Origin: Ariolimax columbianus
Lineage: Eukaryota > Mollusca > Gastropoda > Stylommatophora > Arionidae
Direction: 5' to 3'
Assembly (NCBI GenBank): GCA_036924085.1
Contig: JAVGWX010000008.1
Span: forward strand, 48,963,019 to 49,027,018
Length of the DNA stretch: 64,000 bases
Position 1 is the stretch's first letter. Each line of letters begins with the position of its first letter. This document shows, piece after piece, positions 23,302-32,144 of the stretch. The notes below the pieces were generated by a model. It was not told the origin of the DNA, did no database searches, and saw nothing but the letters and a program-made list of their open reading frames with translations. A program made the position numbers and the translations under genes.

Positions 23302-23755
23302 CAGCGGTTCTTAACCTTTTCCTTATTGCAAACCCCGTTTAATTATCTTTTGTTGTCCCCGACTCCTACAATATCCCATCTATGAAAATATTCGGGAATG
23401 AATTATCTGTGTGCTTTCACTAGCAAACAATTTCTACAATAGAAAATGTTATTGGTAATGTGTTGTTAATAAACACGAAATCATAATTTTTAGATATCTG
23501 AGATCAAGGACGACAGATGTGATATCTGGTCAACTGCCTTACTGTGTCGTCTGGTTAATCGGCATTTATCAAACTATGTGAACGTTGTCTAAATTAACCT
23601 CTGCTGTATTTATCCTTCTTTAAGTCTTTCTATTTGGTATATCTATTTTTATTTGAAATGTAAAAGCTCATAACATTTATTCAAGCCTTCGGGGACCCCA
23701 TGAGATGACTTCGCACACACTTAAGGGTTGACGGACCACAGGTTAAGAGCCTCTG
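23302..23755 (+). mobile_element. hAT-like non-autonomous DNA transposon (454 bp)
   Basis: The left end CAGCGGTTCTTAACCTTTTC and right end CCACAGGTTAAGAGCCTCTG are imperfect inverted repeats of the hAT CAG-GGTTCTTAACC type. CCCC/GGGG subterminal motifs follow. The flanks are CTGTAGAT (23294-23301) and CTGTAGGC (23756-23763), an 8-bp target duplication with two differences. There is no transposase frame. It sits in protease intron 3. Confidence 0.75.
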
Positions 23756-24300
23756 CTGTAGGCTGTCAGAAATAAATCCGTCTACATGCACTCTATTACT
23801 CTCTCTGCCTCTTCCTGCATGTCCCCCATCCTCCCTCCCTTCTGTTCACTCTCTTACTCACTCAAGCTCTCACCCATATAGTGTTTCTCTTTATTATTTT
23901 TCCACATCGTTCGTTGTTTCCTAGTGAGGAGGGCGATGTACTTTATTTCACTACAAACAGCCCAGTGCATCAGACTTCAGCACAAATTTTAAAATCTATT
24001 TACTTCCCATAAGGTCACGGTGTTGCTGTTTAATGAATCCAAACACAAACCAGTTTGGGTTGTGAGCTGTGTCCCTGACCATTTTTGCACGTTGACACCG
24101 AACATTGTTATAACTTCCCATCTCCTTCGAGTCCAGAAGAAAGTACCCTTTCCATACATATCAACTACGTATTGTATGTTTCTCTTTGAAACTACATTGT
24201 CCCTCTCTTAGAATGATATCACGCTTGGGGCGTTTCTAGCCACTGGGCTAAACTAGCTGTGGACTATCGCATCCAAAATTCACCATGCGCCTACACCTAC

Positions 24301-24522
24301 CTGCACGTTGGCATTGAGGGTCACGGATGATGCCAGGTAAATGACTCCGATGTCGTTGGGGATGCCAGCGCCGTTAGAATTGTAGCTCTCGTGAATAACA
24401 TAAGAGCTGACACCAACAGTCTGTTCGTATGCATTGGGTGCCTCGTACAAGTTCAAGGCTCCGACCTCGACACGCATCCTGGAAGCTGTTTGACCTTGGA
24501 GACAGTGAGCGGCAGTCAGCAC
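24301..24522 (-). CDS. Protease exon 3: His and Asp of the triad
   Basis: 74 complete codons. The exon starts with VLTAAHC, which holds the catalytic His and Cys58, and contains NDIGVIYL, which holds the catalytic Asp. The acceptor has the run TATATTTCAG and the donor is GTAGGT. Both boundaries are phase 0, so this is a symmetric exon. Confidence 0.88.
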
Positions 24523-25690
24523 CTGAAATATATTTTAAACTTGATTATTGCCCCACAGTGGAAGAAATTCGGTGTGCCTCTTGATAACAATAACCTGCAT
24601 TTGCCAGAGGACTCTCCAACCTATGCTATTGCACACCGTGCCATTCACTAAAGCCATAGTTCCGATGAGGGGAAAACAGCACTAGATTTGAGATTAAGAT
24701 CAAGAAATTATACCCCATACTGACACAGAATATGGACGTCAGTGACTTTCAAGGCAGGAGCTCACATGTATGACAACATGGTTATTCCAGACATGGTACA
24801 TGGTTGCGAGGTATAATAATAAAACTAATGTTCGCGTAGGCGTCAAATGCCCGTTACGACTATCGACCACTACCATGTCCAACTATCGAGGATTGTTCAT
24901 GCGTAGTGTGTCGACCAAAATCCCAACAGATTGACAAGGTAAAGCCCAGTACTCCGCTGTCTCGGGATGAGAGCCGCGAGGGGTGTGTGTGTTCAATATT
25001 TGTGTCCGCTTTCCTTGTTTGTCCGTGTCTGACTCCCTGTTTCTTCGCGTTCCGCCCCCGGGGTCTTTGGATTGTGTCTACCTTCGGGTTAGCGTGACAC
25101 TTGCTGTGCTGAGAATACGGTTTTGGGAGAGGCATGCTGTAAATTCCGGTGGAGGGGGGCAGAAAGTAGGCAGCTTCAGTCCACGCAATAAGGCCCTTAA
25201 GTAGTGATAACCAGGCCTGAAAAATATTGTACAGTAAAGCGGTACGCTCAATGCCAGCTTGGGCTGTTTTCTCGCGGTATAGTTGGGAGGTATAGAACCT
25301 AGGAAAAGCAGATCCAGTGAAGCTATGAGTTGCTCAAAGAGCAATGGAATGAAGAACTTGAATAGTATATAAATGGACGGATTACAAAACACATAATTCA
25401 TGCACCAAACCACATACAAGGACGTTTTTAAATTAGGCAGACCGGCTGAGAATTTGGCGTGACAACAGATGAACAATAAAAGTAGCGTCTAGGTGGTCCT
25501 GCTCCTTTTTAAACGTCTCCTCGGATGTTCATTAATGAGATGGAGAGATTGCACGAGTTAAGTCTTCAGTACAACACGTAAAAGACATAAATGAGTATAA
25601 CCAACATTTAACTAAGCTACCTGATAATAGAACACACTTCTTATGTCTGATTTAATGTGATTAGAGAAAGAAAGAAAATAACGACTTACA
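24523..25690. other. Protease intron 2, 3' part: no recognisable element
   Basis: Contains a locally GC-richer stretch (about 24940-25160) with CpG-containing motifs, but no coding or repeat signature that I can name. Confidence 0.4.
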
Positions 25691-25697
25691 CAGTAGT

Positions 25698-25960
25698 CAG
25701 AAAAAAAAGAAGAAGAAGAAGAAGAAAAAAAAGAAGACTAAGAAGAAGAACTAGAAATAAAAAAGAATAGGAAGAATAAGATAACGCGGAAGAAAAATAA
25801 GAAAATGAAGAAGAAGAAAAAGAAGAAGAAAAATAAGAAGATGAACTAGAAAAAAAAGAAGAAGAGAAAGAAGCAGAGAAAGAAAAAGATATAGAGAAGA
25901 TAAAAAGGAAGAAGAAGAAGAATTAGGAAAATATGAAACATTAGAGGAAGGATAAAAAGA
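25698..25960 (+). repeat. GAA/AAAG polypurine tract in protease intron 2
   Basis: About 260 bp, almost all A and G, with (GAA)n runs mixed with AAAAGAA and occasional T. It could be an expanded LINE tail, but no LINE body precedes it. Long GAA tracts can form triplexes and impede transcription. Confidence 0.85.
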
Positions 25961-27212
25961 AAAGAAGACGTAGAGCTGGTTCTCTGCTGATCCTGAAATG
26001 TTCTAGTATACTTAGCTGAAAATGAATACCTGACGTACTGTTAAGGCAGCTCAAACCAGAACTCGTCATCAAATCGTTGATATAATGTACATGAGAGTTT
26101 CTTAGACTTCATCCCCGACCGCAGTGTCTAAAATGGTTTTTACTTTTACCTTTCTGTGACCTTGTTGATGTTGTTGTTCGAAGCTACTCGTTTCGAATGT
26201 CTTTAAAAGCGGGTTATATTGGTTCTTCTTTCATCCGGACGCGCACTTGAGAAGGCTCATCCGAATGGTCACCCCTAAGGGGATTACAGTGCCGATCCCC
26301 ACCTTGTTGACCAGACTGCTGGGATAGATACAATATGTTTTCAAGATCACGAACGTGGTCTTGGTCAGCATATTTCACGTGGTCATGATTACTCTTGTAT
26401 CCCTATGTATAACCTTTAATCTATATATATAATTAGTATCCAGAAGATATGAACGATTGTCATTTTATATAAAATGATGTAGTAATGTGTTACCCATAGG
26501 GACTCTTAAAGGTACGTAAGATAGGTATGCAGTACGCTTAGAAGACAAGGACCCGTCGCGATAACCGTCCATAAGCCCGATTACCTAACCAACTAATGCG
26601 TGGGTGGCCATATGAAGGGGAGTAGAACCATGGCATAGATGTCTATAGCCTGCTCTTGGGGGCGTGGTGGGAGGACATCCTTGACAACATAGGCCACATG
26701 TCAAAATAGTGCCAAACAGCGACGGTTTAGCTTGCCGATGTGTAAGTTCGCGTGGTTATAGTTCCTGGTTCGCATATGTTTTATCATTTTACATATTGGG
26801 ATCTAGAAATGGTATGTCAATTTCCTTCACTATGAAGTATTGTACGTTCAGACATTAGCCTAACAAAACAAGATGCCTTTGAACTGACGCTGAAAGTTAA
26901 AGTGTGAAAGATGTAGTTTTGAGCGTTTATTTTCTTTTTTATCTAACTACTTTTATAGGAGAAACGGATTCAATATACACGCTTGCGTATTATCGTGTTT
27001 AGCTGAGGTGTTTTAGCTTTAGCTATTTGTATTGTAGATTTTCATGTAATTTGTAAAATGTTCTCTACATGAAAGGGGTAGTATCAATGTTTTGTGTGTT
27101 ACTGTCGGTAGAACCTGTTGAACATGTGAAATGCATGTAAATGTAAACAACTTGTTTGTCAAAATGGATTAGATTGTGAATACGTTTCGTGAACGTGTAT
27201 ATTGTAACTTAC
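25961..27212. other. Protease intron 2, 5' part: no recognisable element
   Basis: Nothing recognisable on either strand. The phrase CTTCATCCCCGACCGCAGTGTCT near 26107 recurs loosely near 8480 (TTATCCCCGACAACAATGTCT) and 47335 (ACATCCCCGACTGCAGTAT), hinting at an old dispersed repeat. Confidence 0.35.
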
Positions 27213-27346
27213 CTTGTTCCTGACAATGAGCACAGCTCCGCCATTTTGATTGACCTGGATGGAGGCCTGGTGATGGTGGGCGAACAGAGCGGCGGGCGTA
27301 CCGTTCACGATACGTTTCTCTGGTCCTGGGGCTACCAGTGAGGAGG
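27213..27346 (-). CDS. Protease exon 2: propeptide and mature N-terminus
   Basis: This exon is bounded by a TCTCAAG acceptor and a GTAAGT donor. It encodes the end of the signal peptide, a propeptide ending in EKR, then IVNG (the classic S1 activation site) and the first beta strands up to VLIVRNK. The position that is normally Cys42 (C-G-G before the histidine loop) reads N-G-G, so the partner of Cys58 is missing. It ends in phase 0 immediately before VLTAAHC of exon 3. Confidence 0.85.
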
Positions 27347-27747
27347 CTTGAGAAGAGATACAGAAGGTCAATCTTTTTTTGTATTCTTTGATTGTATTTG
27401 ATAATATGGTTTGTGGCAACGTCATATGACAGTGATTTGGTCAGGGCTTTGTAATTCTTTAGAGATGACGTAGGTTTCTTATCTTACATAGAGAAAATAG
27501 ATTTATTAATTTTTAGACTGGAGAGAGGTTTGTTCTATAATAGAGGGTAAATATATTTGTTAATTAATAAAGGAGAGAGAGGTTTGTTCTCTTACAGAGA
27601 AGAAAAAAGTTAGTTAAATTATAGAGAAGAAAACTGTTTTTTAATTTGTATTTAGAGGTGGGAGAGGGGGAATCGGGATAGGGGAACTGCCAAAATAATG
27701 TCTCAAATAACAACACTTCTACGTCTCATGTATCAGACGTTCCATTT

Positions 27748-28880
27748 ATGTCCCTTTATATTTTTTACAGGCATATGAAGAAAATATGTCGCGTTTCATG
27801 GAAACAAATAGAAGTCATGGAAAAACTAGGACTGGAAAGAGAACTATTGAAAGACATTCAGAGCCGACCAATCGTACATTTTGAAAAAAGTCAAATATAT
27901 AGCACTCATGTGAAAACCATAGGAGAGGTAAAGGCAATCGAGCAGTACGTAGGCAACATTACAAGTGGGAGGGTAACATCAAACGATGGATGAACAACAG
28001 TCTGTGTGTACCCCCAGGACAAGAGATGGAGAATGTTGCAGATCAATTGCAGTTAACTTTAATTCTGGTGACGGCACTTGAGATGGATTCAATTGAATAT
28101 ACGTTTAAGAAAGAGTCGGGTGATTGTTGATTGTAGAATCAAAGTGACAGTACCAGTTGAGTTTTTAAATAGTGTTGCTGATAGTAAAATCGCAGCGAGG
28201 AAGAAAATCGATTTAAGATCATTGACAAGACTTAGACAATGATCACTTACATGGCGAAAACCAGACCTAAAGTTATCCTGCAGAAGCATAACGCTCAGAA
28301 CGTCACGAGTTTTGAATATTTCGGCTTAACTATTTATCAACAACGGAGATTGCCATAAATAAATAAAGAGACAAATGACAATGGCACTATAGAGGTTAAG
28401 TAGAATGAAAAACGAATAGTAGAACACTTACAGAATGACCAAAAAAAAGATGTTAAAGACTTGCAAATTCCCTGTGGCACAGTGCAAATGCAAGACATGG
28501 TCAGCACCCGAAACCCTACCGAAGAAGATTGAATCCTTCGAGCTAAAATGCTAAAGGAGTGTGCTCAAAATGCCATGGATAGCGAAACATAAAAACGCAT
28601 TAAATCATTCAGAGTCTCGATACAAGAATTAATACTAAACAACATTAAGTCCAGGAAATGAACATACCTCCACATCAAACGTCACAGTAGCCTAGAAAGA
28701 ACAACACAGAAGTGAATGGTATCTGGCAAAAAAGGTAGCGGCAGACTGAGAAAGATGGACAGTGGAGATTACAGAGGCTCTGGGCTTGACACGACAGAGG
28801 CGGGAGAGCTTCCCATGGATCGAGTGTCTTACTGGTAGGTGGGCGGCGTTCTGGCAAAAAATATGCTACATGATGATGAT
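27748..28880 (+). pseudogene. LINE pol C-terminal remnants with ATG-type tail, protease intron 1
   Basis: 27775-27990 reads KICRVSWKQIEVMEKLGLERELLKDIQSR (the block after RT). 28520-28870 reads MLKECAQNAMDSET-like, then SGKKGSGRLRK and LGLTRQRRESFPWIECLTGRW. The 3' end GCTACATGATGATGATG matches the 3' end near 54620. Antisense to the host gene. Probably two decayed copies end to end. Confidence 0.55.
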
Positions 28881-29064
28881 GAATAACAAACGGTAAACGA
28901 CATCTTCAAGGGCCACATGTATCTGTTTTCAACACATAAGCATCTACAGTGAACAAGAAAGCACAACCGACGAATTGAGAAATGGTTTAAGGTTTAGATA
29001 ATTGTTTGGAACAAAACAGAATATAAGGCACCACTTATGGTCAGTGTCTAGAACAGACAGGAAT

Positions 29065-29413
29065 TAGAAGTGACTTAATACAGGTTTATAAATTAAGTTA
29101 ACAGAAATAATACATTAGACTATACCAAGTTTTACAAAGTACAACCGGCTACAAAGAATAAGAGAGCACAACTTCAAATTGTTTAATGACAGGTCAAAAT
29201 TAAATATTATGAAATATTTACTTAGTCAGAAAGTGGTGAGTGTTTGGAATGCATTGCCAAAGGATGTGGTTGAGGCAGGGTTAGTCAATGCGTTCAAAAA
29301 TAAATTGGATACTTTCAATTACTTTTAGCGTTTGTGGAGTGGAATAAACTGGTTGTATTTATACTCTGTAGAACCTTCTAAACCAGTATAATGAAGTTAA
29401 ATTAAGTTAAGTT
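29065..29413 (+). pseudogene. CR1/L2-like LINE 3' end abutting the exon 1 donor
   Basis: Reads DLIQVYKL, then RIREHNFKLFNDRSKLN, KYLLSQKVVSVWNALPKDVV and VNAFKNKLDTFNYF, then a 3' UTR with ACTGGTT...AACCAGT (29353-29392) and a TTAAG-type tail to about 29413. The tail ends about 12 bp from the GTAAGC donor of protease exon 1. Antisense to the gene. Confidence 0.7.
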
Positions 29414-29430
29414 AAATAAATACAGCTTAC

Positions 29431-29461
29431 CCAGAAGGCAAACAAATACGATTAACTTCAT
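29431..29461 (-). CDS. Protease exon 1: signal peptide start
   Basis: Ten codons plus one base, from ATG at 29461. They encode MKLIVFVCLL, the hydrophobic core of a signal peptide. The donor GTAAGC follows directly at 29430. The start was chosen because it gives a signal peptide in phase with exon 2 and has A at -3. The split codon completes as Ala with exon 2. Confidence 0.85.
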
Positions 29462-29481
29462 AATGACAATGAGTGTCTCAT
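29458..29481 (-). CDS. Possible 7-residue upstream ORF overlapping the protease start
   Basis: ATG at 29481 begins a 7-codon frame ending in TGA at 29460-29458. This overlaps the protease ATG as ATGA. It lies inside the predicted 5' UTR. It could tune translation by reinitiation, but its start context is weak and it may simply be skipped. Confidence 0.25.
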   Translation of the reverse strand: MRHSLSL

Positions 29482-29550
29482 CGACTGTGACTCTGAGACG
29501 GCTGATCTGGGATCTGTTGACAACGGTGATGATGTTTGCTTACAGTCCGT

Positions 29551-29561
29551 CCTTTTATATA
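29551..29561 (-). promoter_or_regulatory. TATA box of the protease gene
   Basis: TATATAAAAGG on the minus strand, about 90 nt upstream of the ATG. A start site about 30 nt downstream would fall near 29530 and give a 5' UTR of roughly 65-70 nt. Strong TATA promoters are common in highly expressed digestive protease genes. No initiator element was confirmed. Confidence 0.65.
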
Positions 29562-29779
29562 CTATTGCCAACAGCATCATTAAGTCCTGCATGTACTTTC
29601 AGAATGTCCTAATCACTTAGAGAAATGCTAACTTAACCATTGACCGCGAACTGCTATGTTCTGCGATCTTGTATCGGAGCCAAGATACTGAATTTTAGTA
29701 TTCGCCAATGAGATCGATAGTCCCATATTTTAGGTGTACTACCCAGATACTCAAGAGACTGTTGCGGCGCTGGGCTATC

Positions 29780-29945
29780 CGGGCTTAGCGGGACTATGTC
29801 ATCCGCGTGGACGAGGTCAGTGATGCACCTTTGGTCAATAGTGGTTCTATGGTGTTGAGAGGTGAGGCGGTCCAGGAATCATTCGGCAGCCTAACAGAAG
29901 AGATCAGAAGCAATGACGTAGTCCTGTCTAACCGCGTTAGATGTT
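29780..29945 (+). pseudogene. Possible LINE RT fragment
   Basis: The frame VNSGSMVLRGEAVQESFGSL-(T)EEIRSN resembles the RT-end block (L-x-G-x-x-V-x-x-V-x-x-F-x-Y-L-G-S-x-I-x-S) of several LINE families. Only one block is visible and it passes into a GA repeat, so this is tentative. Confidence 0.3.
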
Positions 29946-29953
29946 GGGAATCT

Positions 29954-29956
<3 letters not shown>

Positions 29957-29988
<32 letters not shown>

Positions 29989-30095
29989 AGAGAGAGAGAG
30001 AGAGAGAGGGAGAGGAAGAAAGAGAGAGAGAGGGAGAGAGAGAGAGGAAGAGAAGGAGAGTTAGAGGGAGAGAGGGAGAGAGATAGAGAGAGTTC
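29957..30095 (+). repeat. GA-rich microsatellite
   Basis: About 140 bp of (GA)n with GGA and GAA interruptions, followed by CTCCCGCGACGAATTC. It is upstream of the protease promoter, at a distance of about 400 bp. Confidence 0.88.
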
Positions 30096-30199
30096 TCCCG
30101 CGACGAATTCTGGCATCGGTATCCGTAGACAACGCTTTAATTAATCAAACCTAGAAGCGGAGCAGGAGTTCTGATGCCTTGCATGGCCTTCCACAAGAG

Positions 30200-31930
30200 A
30201 TGCACGCACTTATATCCAATGCGGACAACGCAGACACGAAATAGACCACATTCTATCCAACTTCAAAACCATCAGAAAATCAGCCCCAAAATAAAACCGA
30301 TCACCACCAAACCATAATAATAATAGAATATCACAAGCTTCCCGAGCATTATTGGAAGAGAGGCACAAAATGGATCTCAACAATGCAGCTTTCAATGCCT
30401 TCATCTCACTCTGCCGTCAAAAACTCAAAGAAGAGTTTGCCCGCCAGCACCTCTTTGCATCGGTATAGCCACTATGTAGCGTAAAGCTATCTTCTCAGCA
30501 CATCTCCGAGCACCACCATGCCAGTCCCTGCCTGAAAGCACCTGGTGGGTCCCGAACTACATCTAGACTAGACATGGAGAAGATCATCAATGAGTATTAC
30601 ACCGATTTATTCAGGTAATCTGACCTTCCACCCATCACACCCCACTTTCACCCCTTTCCAAACTTCCTACCCTAAAAAATGAGCCACGCCCTTGAGAGTG
30701 GCCGCCTAAGAAATTACTCGATGTAGATAACATCACTGCAGATGACCTCAAAGCGTGTGGACTACCATTCCATCCAGCCCTAGGACCGATACCTTCAGTC
30801 TCTGGTAACTCCAACACAATACGTGTCTGCATAGAAAAGGAGACGATGAACGCATTGGAAACTCCCGCCTGTCCCGGCCAACTCTAAACAAAATGTATAC
30901 TGGCCTGTCCCGGTGAACTCTATACTAAATGTATACTGTCCTGTCCCGGCCAACTCTTTACTAAATGTATACTCGCCTGTCCCGGTCAACTCTATATTAA
31001 ATGTATACTCGCCTATCCCGGCCAACTCTGTACTAAATGTATACTCGCCTGTCCCGGTCAACTCTATACTAAATGTATACTGGCCTGTCCCGGTGAACTC
31101 TATACTAAATGTATACTGGCCTGTCCCGGTCAAATCTATACTAAATGTATACTGTCCTGTCCCGGTCAACTCTATACTAAATGTATACTCGCCTATCCCG
31201 ATCACCTATATACTAAATGTATACTCGCCTGTCCTGGTCACCTCTATACTAAATGTATACTCGCCTGTCCCTGGCACCTCTATACTAAATGTATACTTGC
31301 TAGGATGCGTCACCTTCTCCAAGCTACCCACCGATGAACCACATCTCAATCTGCTGTCGTCTAATTGAAACACCCAGAGAGAATCAAACTCCTTTAATCG
31401 TCACCTATTATCGATTATAAGAAAGCATTCGGCTCTGTACAGCCACGTTTCGTCTGCCACTCGTTGCTGGACCAAGGCATTATTTCTGACTATGTCAAAA
31501 TCCTTGCTAACTACTATTGAAGAAAGTACGAAAACCTGTCCCCACTTTCAAAAGTCGTTAATAGAATCCGTCCAGAAAGGTGTTTGTCAGGGGGATCCTA
31601 TCGCATCAGGATGATTTAGTGCTCATCACAGAAACAAAGACCTCAACCAGATGGTAGCTATGGTTAATAAAGTAGGGAGAACAACTGGCCTCGAGGTTGA
31701 ACACCTTCAATACAAAACGTCACGCGTAACCGCTTCGCTAACGATGACCCAATCATCATCGATGGCGAGGACCTGGAGGACGTGGAGCAGCGCATGAGCT
31801 GCAGTGGTCAGCGACCCATAGCTGACTGCTAGCCTCAGGACCAGCGAACCAGGGCTGCCAATACCCTTCTACACCTCCACGCGGTGATCCTGGATAACAG
31901 GCTGCAGCAGGGCAGACTGGCTAAGGAGAA
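30200..31930 (+). pseudogene. RTE-like LINE remnant split by a 36-bp minisatellite
   Basis: 30330-30470 reads SRALLEERHKMDLNNAAF, then CRQKLKEEFARQHL; 30575-30620 reads MEKIINEYYTDLFR (endonuclease-RT linker). 31405-31520 reads IDYKKAFGSVQPRFV and SDYVKILANYY (RT palm). 31565 reads QKGVCQGDP. 31610-31760 reads DLVLITE and GLEVEH in shifted frames. Heavily mutated. The RT start block between linker and palm is replaced by tandem repeats. Confidence 0.6.
30885..31300 (+). repeat. 36-bp minisatellite, about 11-12 copies
   Basis: Unit CTGTCCCGGTCAACTCTATA + CTAAATGTATACTCGC, variants differing at GG/TC/CG before CCTGTCC and at GGTC/GGCC/GGTG. The 36-bp period keeps 12-residue repeats open on both strands (NSILNVYSPVPV on plus, TGTGQYTFSIEL on minus). 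This coding appearance follows from the period alone. Confidence 0.92.
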
Positions 31931-32144
31931 GGGATCGAAGAGGGAATGCTAACCCGGTACTCAAAAAATGCTTGCTGAAGTCCGATGTGTTGGACCGAAA
32001 GGTGCAAATATCGCAGTCAAACTATCAATTACGACACAACGGAATCCGTTCTCTGAACTGCATTCTGCTACTTAAGCCCTTTCAGGGTTTGGTTGCGGGA
32101 GATTGAGAACGAACGAAGAGGAAGAAGAAGAATAAGAAGAACAT

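Larger units (their letters stand above)
15528..29461 (-). pseudogene. Chymotrypsin-like secreted serine protease, six exons, one in-frame stop
   Basis: The coding exons, read on the minus strand, are 29461-29431, 27346-27213, 24522-24301, 19721-19520, 17626-17510 and 15589-15528 (768 nt, 255 codons plus stop). All five introns are GT-AG with phases 1,0,0,1,1. The product is an S1-family preproenzyme: a hydrophobic signal peptide (residues 1 to about 16), a short propeptide ending in KR, and a mature start IVNG at 23. It carries catalytic His61 (TAAHC), Asp112 (NDIG) and Ser210 (GDSGG). The residue six before the serine is Ser (chymotrypsin position 189), so a chymotrypsin-like rather than tryptic pocket is inferred. 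Codon 183 is TAG, which would yield a 182-residue product lacking the serine. Since everything else is intact, this is a recent null allele, a young pseudogene or a base-call error. The likely role is extracellular digestive proteolysis. Confidence 0.85.
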
